A DNA stretch of 20,336 nucleotides from Hyphomicrobiales bacterium (GTDB taxonomy: Bacteria > Pseudomonadota > Alphaproteobacteria > Rhizobiales > Xanthobacteraceae). The DNA is taken from positions 3,522 through 23,857 of the forward strand of contig PLTE01000191.1 of assembly GCA_003164375.1 (NCBI GenBank), given 5' to 3'. Each line of letters starts with the position of its first letter. The first letter of the stretch is position 1. Shown one piece after another: positions 14,257-20,336 of the stretch. Under the pieces are notes generated by a model that worked only from the letters and a program-made list of their open reading frames with translations, did no database searches and was not told the DNA's origin. Made by a program: the position numbers and the translations under genes.

Positions 14257-16333
14257 AACATTCGGACGGCGGCTCCGCGCTTTGCTGCGAAGGGACTGCC
14301 GCCCGCATGGCCGGAACCGACAAATCACCGAGAGCTTCGCGGATGGCAATCGGCTGCCGCCCATCGGCGCCGATCAGCCACACCCGATAGCGGCCGTTCG
14401 GCAGCGAAAACACCGACGAACGCCACGGTGCAAGCGTGGCCCGCTGCGGCGAACCGACGCTGACATTGCTAAAGCGGAGCGGATGGACGCCCTGCTCGTC
14501 GGCAAAGCACAGTACCGGGGCGATAATCGTGCGGAAATAAAGCCCGGTATAGCCACGCAGCAGACTGCCGTGCAGGACCGCGACATAGCCGGTATCGACG
14601 CCGCGGATTTCGATGCCGGTGGGATCGCGTTGCCCCGGTTGGGCCGCGACGAATACCACCGCATTGTCGGCGAGTTTCGTTGCTGCGGGGGCGTCGGCCG
14701 CCAAATACGCCTGCTCAAAGGCGGTGGGAATGTAGCCGTTGGGGAAAGTCTTCAGGCAATTGCCGTCGCGCGTGGTGTAGGGGACATACAGGAAATGTGC
14801 GCTGGAGGCCGCAGGCTCACTGAACACGGAGCCGAGCCCAGCCAATGACGACGACGCGGCCAACTCTTCGCGTGGATCGCCGTCGGTGTCGGTCTTGGCA
14901 ACGACCGCCAGGCATTCCTCGCGCTTCGTGCCCGCATTCGTCGCCGGGAACGTCTGATAGAGGAAAGACATGTGGTTGAAGATGCCGTTCGACGTGACTG
15001 CCCAACGATGCGGTTCGACCAGGCGAAACTCCGCGACATGCGCTTCGAAGGCGTCACGGTCGGCGTAGAAGGTGGGCTTCAGCGTTGCGGCGATCTCGGT
15101 CTGTGCCGCCACCGATCCGACCTGAAATGGCGACGGAGAAAATCCGGCGATCCCGGCCAACAGCGGCCTGAGCGCGAACAATCCAACGACGGTTGCGGAG
15201 GCGGCTTGGGCGGCCAGTCCGCGCCGTTGCGAGCTAACCATCAGCCGCTCCGCCGCCAAGCCGACAAGGGCGGCGGCCGCGGGGGTCGCCGCCACCATGT
15301 GGCGGACCAACAGATCGGAAACTAACGCAGTCACCGCGGTAACAAGCAGAATTAGCGAAAACAAACCGACCGGCGCGCTGGCGAAAACCTTGCGCGGACG
15401 ATAAACAGTCGCGATCACAGCCCCCGCTGCTAACACCAGCGCCAGCAAATCGCCGGCCAAGAGCGGCACTTGCACCCACAGACCGCCGCCAGCGAAGTCG
15501 GAGGCGCTACCCCCGAAGAGATTGGCAAACAACACCGCCTTCGCCTGCAGCCGGGTGAACTCCCAGAACACATAATTCGTAGAGGCGTCACCGGGCAACG
15601 ACCCCGCCGTTTGCAAGAGCCGCGTGCTGCTCGCCAGGATATTGGGAAGATAGGGAAGAGTGAGACCGAGGACGACAGCCACGGCGTGACGCCAGGTCAG
15701 ACGGGGGCGATAGATCACGATGGCCAGGATCAGTCCCAGCGCCACCTGGGTAATCTGAAGATGGATTTGCATTCCAATGGCTATGGCGGCAGTGGCAAGG
15801 CCCAATTCGAGTGCCCGCCCGTCAACCAGGAAGGCATAGCCGAACAGCGTCGCCGCCGTGGCGAATATCAAGATGAAGCCGGGATTCCATACTCCCAGCG
15901 CGTGGCCCAAAATAACCGAACCGGCCAGCGCCGCGGCAACCAAAGCACCTGCCAAACCGGATACTCTGCGGGCAAAGAAAACTCCGATGAGCAGAACGGA
16001 CGCGGCGAACAACAAGATGACGGCGATATTGACGGTGATCACATTGCGGCCGACGGCCAAGATCGCCGCCAGCAGCAGGTAGAAGGCCCCTCCCGGACCG
16101 CGCATGCCGCCGTTGATTTCCGGACCATAAAGCGGCCAGTGATCGGGCACCGACAAGGCCCGCCAGAGGTCGCGATCCCCCCATACGGTCAGCGAAACAT
16201 CGCCTGACGCCGCCAATCGTCCCGCAACCAGAACGACGACCGCGGTTACCAGCACCGCCGCCATCAGCTTGTTAAAAGTTTCCAAGGGAACTTTGTGCAT
16301 GTTTGCCGAGCTTGAGCGAACGTTCGACGCCAT
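14219..16333 (-). CDS. large polytopic membrane protein, GT-C glycosyltransferase-like
   Basis: A 704-residue protein with about 10-12 hydrophobic helices in residues 22-400 and a soluble C-terminal domain (about 400-704). The first extracytoplasmic loop has WGDRDLWRAL (51-60), YGPEINGGMRGPGG (69-82) and then a helix. Paired acidic residues in loop 1 are typical of GT-C enzymes (ArnT, PMT, RgtA-type), which use polyprenyl-phosphate sugars on the periplasmic side. Helix 4-5 loops such as GVWNPGF and QIHLQ also look like that superfamily. The C-terminal domain is unfamiliar and ends in a Ser/Glu-rich tail. ATG 16333 is 17 bp after the GH5 stop; a second ATG at 16300 (MHKVPLETF) is possible, and neither has a clear ribosome site. 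The GT-C assignment is an inference from topology. Confidence 0.65.
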   Translation of the reverse strand: MASNVRSSSANMHKVPLETFNKLMAAVLVTAVVVLVAGRLAASGDVSLTVWGDRDLWRALSVPDHWPLYGPEINGGMRGPGGAFYLLLAAILAVGRNVITVNIAVILLFAASVLLIGVFFARRVSGLAGALVAAALAGSVILGHALGVWNPGFILIFATAATLFGYAFLVDGRALELGLATAAIAIGMQIHLQITQVALGLILAIVIYRPRLTWRHAVAVVLGLTLPYLPNILASSTRLLQTAGSLPGDASTNYVFWEFTRLQAKAVLFANLFGGSASDFAGGGLWVQVPLLAGDLLALVLAAGAVIATVYRPRKVFASAPVGLFSLILLVTAVTALVSDLLVRHMVAATPAAAALVGLAAERLMVSSQRRGLAAQAASATVVGLFALRPLLAGIAGFSPSPFQVGSVAAQTEIAATLKPTFYADRDAFEAHVAEFRLVEPHRWAVTSNGIFNHMSFLYQTFPATNAGTKREECLAVVAKTDTDGDPREELAASSSLAGLGSVFSEPAASSAHFLYVPYTTRDGNCLKTFPNGYIPTAFEQAYLAADAPAATKLADNAVVFVAAQPGQRDPTGIEIRGVDTGYVAVLHGSLLRGYTGLYFRTIIAPVLCFADEQGVHPLRFSNVSVGSPQRATLAPWRSSVFSLPNGRYRVWLIGADGRQPIAIREALGDLSVPAMRAAVPSQQSAEPPSECFSTDRTIREEGR

Positions 16334-16350
16334 CGGCGACTGATGGCCGG

Positions 16351-17601
16351 CTATGGCGCACGAAGGCCAAGTGAATTGAGATAATCGGCATTGATGTGAC
16401 CGTTCCTCAACTTGGCAGCTTCTAGATACGCATCCAGGACCGCTTGTGCCTGTTCGCGCGGCGGTAAGGAATTTTGATCCGCGCTGTCGGCATTAGCGAT
16501 CAGATCCCATCCTTCGGGCTTTTGAACCGAAACCACGGTGGTGTCGGAGTCGAGACTCTTATAGGTCCAGAAACACCAGCCGATGCCGAACTGCTCGTTG
16601 AGCCTGCGGAACATCTCGTTCCAATGATCTGAATTTTCCCCGGTCTCGCCGATCAGCAATGGCACGTTCCAACGATTGCTGAAATTGACGTAACTTTGCA
16701 ACGAGTCGCGGGTCGGATTGGCCCAAAATTTGTGATAGGTATAGACAGCATTGCGATCGAACGGCCGGTCAAAGACGGCGAAGCTCGTACTCCATTGCGC
16801 ACCGGCCAACAGCACCACATGGTTGAGATCGACGCTGCGAATAGCAGTCACGATGTCGCGATAGAACGGCTCCAAGCGCGGATTCAAATATTTCTCGTCG
16901 CTATAGGGTGAGATCGGTTCGTTCAGAAGATCGTAGCCGAGTATTGTCGTTGCATCGCGATAATGCGCGGCGAGCTTCTGCCATAACGCGATGGTGAGCC
17001 GTTCATAGCGCGGGACATAGAACGTCAGCGGGAAGCCGGTGCCGTCGTCGTGATTAACCCCGGTCTGTCCGCCAGGCGCGGCGTGTAGATCGATGATCAC
17101 GCGCAAGTCGTAGTCGCGGCACCATTGAACGAGCCGGTCGAGCAGAGACCAACCCGGTCCGTTGAAGATGTCCGCGCCGCCATCGCCGGGCTCGACGAAC
17201 AACCGCCAATTGAGCGGCACGCGCACGGTATTGAAGCCGGCCGCTTTGATGAAACGGATATCGTCCTCGGCGATATAGTCGTCACGGAATTCCGTCCAAA
17301 AGCGCGCCGCCGCCTCGGAACCGACCAGCGCCTCGATCAGCCCCGCAATCTCCGATGGGCTGTGGGCATGCTTGAACTTGAACATGTAGCCTTCGGGGAC
17401 GAGCCAATTGCCCAGATTGATGCCTTTGACGGCAAAATTATCGCCGCGGCCATCGACCAAGCGCGTTCCTTCGGCATGAATGAAGGCAGGCGGTGCCGCG
17501 GCCCCCACCCCATCGCCGATCGTCAGCGCGACGCCAAACACCAGAGCGCCGAACCCAGCAGCGATCTGCGAGGGGAAGCCGGCTGCACCGCGGAAGTTCA
17601 T
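16351..17601 (-). CDS. secreted glycoside hydrolase family 5 (glucanase-like)
   Basis: A 416-residue exported enzyme with a signal peptide about 1-35 (hydrophobic core 11-28, Ala-rich end). The (beta/alpha)8 domain of clan GH-A follows. It has GINLGNWL (60-67), typical of exo-beta-1,3-glucanase-like GH5 members, FNTVRVPLNW (123-132) with the conserved Arg, and DLHAAPGGQ (171-179). The acid/base E228 lies in LLNEP and the nucleophile E319 in IGETGE, so catalysis should be intact. The substrate is probably a beta-glucan. The frame is open upstream to a TTG at 17634, but ATG 17601 has AAGGA 8 bases before it and a proper signal peptide. It is the first gene of a two-gene unit with the GT-C-like protein and is divergent from the GntP permease. 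Confidence 0.88.
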   Translation of the reverse strand: MNFRGAAGFPSQIAAGFGALVFGVALTIGDGVGAAAPPAFIHAEGTRLVDGRGDNFAVKGINLGNWLVPEGYMFKFKHAHSPSEIAGLIEALVGSEAAARFWTEFRDDYIAEDDIRFIKAAGFNTVRVPLNWRLFVEPGDGGADIFNGPGWSLLDRLVQWCRDYDLRVIIDLHAAPGGQTGVNHDDGTGFPLTFYVPRYERLTIALWQKLAAHYRDATTILGYDLLNEPISPYSDEKYLNPRLEPFYRDIVTAIRSVDLNHVVLLAGAQWSTSFAVFDRPFDRNAVYTYHKFWANPTRDSLQSYVNFSNRWNVPLLIGETGENSDHWNEMFRRLNEQFGIGWCFWTYKSLDSDTTVVSVQKPEGWDLIANADSADQNSLPPREQAQAVLDAYLEAAKLRNGHINADYLNSLGLRAP

Positions 17602-17762
17602 CACCTGTGTCCTTGAGGAGGGGCTCAGAGCCAAAATCGCGCGACCGGCAGCGCCGCCACTTTATTTCAATCCGCAAATCGAAGACATCTTATGAGGCGA
17701 GTATATCCCTAACGCCGGAATGCGTGCAGGCTACCGGTCCCAACAGCGAGGTCGGAATTTCG

Positions 17763-19151
17763 ATGTCCGCCATGCCTCTCTACCAGGCGCTCGTATTGCT
17801 TTTGGCGGTCATCGCCCTCGTCATCGCAACGCAATCGCGCCACGTCCATCCGTTTCTCGCGCTCGTCGTCCTAGCCTCGGCGTTTGGTTTGGCAGCCGGG
17901 TTTTCTCTCGGCTTTCTCGGTAAAGCTTTCGGTACCGGCTTTGCCGAAATGATCTATTCACCCGGATTGGTGATCGTCGGCTCGGGCCTGATTGCCGGTC
18001 TTGCCGAAAGCAGCGCCGCCTCCGATCGGCTGATGACGCTCATCGATCGTTGGCGATGGTTTCGATCCACCCGGCTAGCGGCGCTAGTGGGCCTGCTCAC
18101 AGGCATTGGCGCCTCGCCCGCTACGGCTTTCGCGCTCCTCACGCCGCTATTTCCTGCCATTGCAGGATCGACACAAAAGCGTGGCCGGATTGCTGTTGCG
18201 ACGGCCCTTGCGATTTCGGCGAGCCACGGTCTGCTTTTGCTTTCGCCGGTACCGATCGCCGCCGCTGCCATCCTCGGCGCCGAATGGGGCCGTGTCGCGC
18301 TGTTCGGCTTGCCGGTCGCAATTTTACTGGCTGCATTCGGCGCAATATTTCCCCGGTGGCTATCGATTGATAACGCCGCATCGCAGACTGTGATGCAGCC
18401 TCCGAGCAATGAGCCGCCGCTTGTCGCGGAGAAGCGACGCGGCGGGTCGGCGCTCGTGACGTTGCTGGCGATTGCGATCCCTTTATTGATGCTGATGGTG
18501 CAATCCATAGGCGACATTCCCAGCGAACCGCTCGGCGGCGGCACGTCTCGGGAGCTGGTCCTTGGCACCGGCCGGCCGCTGCTCCTCTTTCTCGTTGGCT
18601 TGGGCATCATGGTCATCGGCCAATGGCGCCAAGGCCTGAAGCTTCTGACCGATTCCGCCTGGACCGCACGCATTATCGGTGATGTTTCGGCTCTGCTGCT
18701 CACTATTTGCGCCGCCGGCGGCCTGCAGCGGCTCTGCCAGGAGACCGGAATGGCGGAACTGCTCGGCGAGCGGCTGCTTGGATGGCAAGCCGGGATGCAG
18801 GTCGGGTTGCATTTCGGAACGCTTGGCGGGCTGCTGCTGCCGTTCCTGGTCGCGGCGGCGATCAAGACATTGCAGGGGTCCTCGCTGGTCGCGGCTATCA
18901 CCGCGGCGGGCATGGTGCAGCCGATCCTAGTGCCGCTCGGACTGGCCGGCGCCAATGCCAAAGCGCTCGCCGCGCTCGCAATTGGCGCAGGCGCAATGAC
19001 CCTGTGCCACGTCAACGACGAGTATTTCTGGCTGGTTGCCGATCGCGCCGGCTTAAGTCCGCTCCGCGCGCTTGCCGCGGTCAGCGTCGGCACGCTGCTG
19101 CAGGGCCTCATCGCCGTGGCGGCATTGCTCGCATTATCATTGCTAGCCTGA
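17763..19151 (+). CDS. GntP-family permease (gluconate:H+ symporter family)
   Basis: A 462-residue inner-membrane carrier with about 12 hydrophobic segments. Family hallmarks are TGIGASPATAFALLTPLFPA (113-132), ICAAGGLQRL (315-324), AIKTLQGSSLVA (366-377) and HVNDEYFWLV (416-425), the last corresponding to the HxNDSxFW motif of GntP proteins. The family moves gluconate, glycerate, serine and other small hydroxy acids with protons; the ND-E-Y variant leaves the substrate open. The frame is open upstream to 17493, but those residues are not transporter-like, and ATG 17763 comes just before the first helix with a weak GGA site. A second ATG at 17772 is also possible. It is divergent from GH5 and 120 bp upstream of the GH1 gene on the same strand. 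Confidence 0.88.
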   Translation: MSAMPLYQALVLLLAVIALVIATQSRHVHPFLALVVLASAFGLAAGFSLGFLGKAFGTGFAEMIYSPGLVIVGSGLIAGLAESSAASDRLMTLIDRWRWFRSTRLAALVGLLTGIGASPATAFALLTPLFPAIAGSTQKRGRIAVATALAISASHGLLLLSPVPIAAAAILGAEWGRVALFGLPVAILLAAFGAIFPRWLSIDNAASQTVMQPPSNEPPLVAEKRRGGSALVTLLAIAIPLLMLMVQSIGDIPSEPLGGGTSRELVLGTGRPLLLFLVGLGIMVIGQWRQGLKLLTDSAWTARIIGDVSALLLTICAAGGLQRLCQETGMAELLGERLLGWQAGMQVGLHFGTLGGLLLPFLVAAAIKTLQGSSLVAAITAAGMVQPILVPLGLAGANAKALAALAIGAGAMTLCHVNDEYFWLVADRAGLSPLRALAAVSVGTLLQGLIAVAALLALSLLA

Positions 19152-19271
19152 TCGGCAGCGGAAAAAGATCCGCGAACGCGCCAGAACTTGCCGCACGCAA
19201 GCTGTGCAATCGGTGGCACCGGAGTTGCATGTCAATTACCGGGGTCGATGTGGCAATTGCACAAGAGCCGG

Positions 19272-20336
19272 ATGAGTTCCTGTAAGCCTGGATCGCCGAA
19301 CATTGCGAAAACGTCGAGCCCTTCGCGTCGCGATTTAATCAAGCTCGCCGGTGCCGGAGCGCTCACAGCCAATTCGGCAGCAACGGCGGGCGCCAACCCG
19401 CAGGCCGTGCCCGTGGACTCCGGTGCGTGCGAGTCGCGAGGCTTTCCGCCTAATTTTCTTTGGGGTACGGCCACCTCGGCCTACCAGATCGAAGGCGCGT
19501 GGAATGAAGACGGCAAAGGCCCGTCGATCTGGGACAGGTTTGCGCACAGGCCCGGAAACATCCGCAACAACCAAACCGGCGACGTGGCTCTCGATCACTA
19601 CCATCGTTACCAGGCGGACGTGCAATCGATGAAGGCGCTGGGGGCAAGGGCCTATCGGTTCTCGATTTCCCGGCCACGCGTCTTTCCGCAAGGCACCGGC
19701 GCTCCAAATCCCGGGGGATTGGATTTTTACGATCGCTTGGTGGATGAGTTGCTCGCCAGCGATATCGAGCCGTTCGCGACGCTTTATCACTGGGACTTGC
19801 CGCAGGCACTGCAGGACAGCGTCGGCGGATGGGAATCGCGCGACACCGCGAAGGCCTTTGCCGATTACGCCGGTTACGTCAGCGCGAAACTCAGCGACCG
19901 GATCAGGCACTTTTTCACCATCAACGAGCTCACGACATTCGTCGAATTGGGGTACGGAACCGGCCTCCTCGCCCCCGGTCTCAAGCTGCCTCCGGCGCGC
20001 TTAAATCAAGCCCGCCACCACGCCGTGCTTGGCCACGGCCTTGCGGTCCAAGCGATCCGGGCGCGCGCAAAGCCGGGGACCAAAGTCGGCCCGGCGGAAA
20101 ATATCGCTGTCGCCGTGCCGATCATCGAAACGCCGGATAATATCGTTGCCGCCGAGCGCGCCACACGCGAGCTCAATGCCGGCTATCTGACCGTCATCCT
20201 GGAGGGCCGCTACACCGCCGCTTTCCTGTCGTCGGCAGGCGCGGACGCACCGTCGTTCACCGACGAAGACTTAAGCGTAATCGCTAGTCCGCTCGATTTT
20301 GTCGGCATTAATATTTACACGCCCATATACGTTCGC
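19272..20336 (+). CDS. Tat-exported GH1 beta-glucosidase, 3' end missing
   Basis: The first 355 codons are present; the frame runs off the right edge. The N-terminus has a twin-arginine signal, SRRDLIKLAGAGALTANSAA, at about residues 18-37, so the enzyme is exported folded. The GH1 barrel begins at GFPPNFLWGTATSAYQIEGA (about 57-76) and continues with DGKGPSIWDRF, YRFSISRPRVFP and YHWDLPQALQ (H173). The acid/base region reads FFTINELTTF, so the glutamate (E219) is kept but the usual NEP is NEL. The nucleophile (ENG motif) would lie beyond the window. It should split beta-linked glucosides in the periplasm. It follows the GntP permease by 120 bp, so cleavage and uptake may be linked, although GntP is not a glucose carrier. 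The ribosome site before ATG 19272 is weak. Confidence 0.88.
   Translation, partial: MSSCKPGSPNIAKTSSPSRRDLIKLAGAGALTANSAATAGANPQAVPVDSGACESRGFPPNFLWGTATSAYQIEGAWNEDGKGPSIWDRFAHRPGNIRNNQTGDVALDHYHRYQADVQSMKALGARAYRFSISRPRVFPQGTGAPNPGGLDFYDRLVDELLASDIEPFATLYHWDLPQALQDSVGGWESRDTAKAFADYAGYVSAKLSDRIRHFFTINELTTFVELGYGTGLLAPGLKLPPARLNQARHHAVLGHGLAVQAIRARAKPGTKVGPAENIAVAVPIIETPDNIVAAERATRELNAGYLTVILEGRYTAAFLSSAGADAPSFTDEDLSVIASPLDFVGINIYTPIYVR

Noticed and set aside
19158..19173. GCGGA-AAAAGA-TCCGC hairpin just after the GntP stop
   Set aside because: Short stem and no following T-tract; too weak to call a terminator.

Overview
The window is a piece of high-GC chromosome from an alphaproteobacterium. 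The tpiA/ppiD/trpE grouping, the small 'HLARARELR' hypothetical protein and the many ABC, MFS and Tat-exported proteins point to Hyphomicrobiales (Rhizobiales), probably near Bradyrhizobium, Rhodopseudomonas or Pseudolabrys. That placement is inference from protein style. I see no rRNA, tRNA, insertion sequence, phage gene or CRISPR array, and no gene-free stretch longer than 300 bases.

Left part (1-5485): the start of a Tat-exported protein runs off the left edge. Next come a periplasmic ModA-like binding protein and triosephosphate isomerase (tpiA), both on the minus strand. Divergent from tpiA is ppiD (SurA/PpiD-type periplasmic foldase), followed with no gap by trpE (anthranilate synthase large subunit). 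The ppiD-trpE pair has a plausible promoter with a perfect inverted repeat over its -35. No trpG, trpD or trpC follows trpE.

Middle part (5540-11334): a secreted purple-acid-phosphatase-like metallophosphoesterase, a 32-residue membrane peptide, a 96-residue hypothetical protein, an ACS-type MFS transporter and a five-haem cytochrome c are all on the minus strand. An atypical crotonase-family gene lies divergent from the cytochrome. The gap between these last two carries a perfect FNR/FixK box (TTGAT-N4-ATCAA), which suggests oxygen-controlled expression.

Right part (11382-20336): this is a carbohydrate and cell-envelope island. On the plus strand a SAM methyltransferase, a MurG/GT28-like glycosyltransferase and a GtrA-methyltransferase fusion overlap by ATGA junctions and form a tight operon. 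Facing it, and overlapping its end by 38 bp, is a minus-strand pair: a secreted GH5 glucanase and a 704-residue GT-C-like membrane protein. Divergent from GH5 are a GntP-family permease and a Tat-exported GH1 beta-glucosidase cut by the right edge. My reading is that the five genes between 11382 and 17601 make, methylate, flip and trim a surface glycan or glycolipid. This is the best candidate in the window for an undescribed system, but it is an inference from domains and layout.
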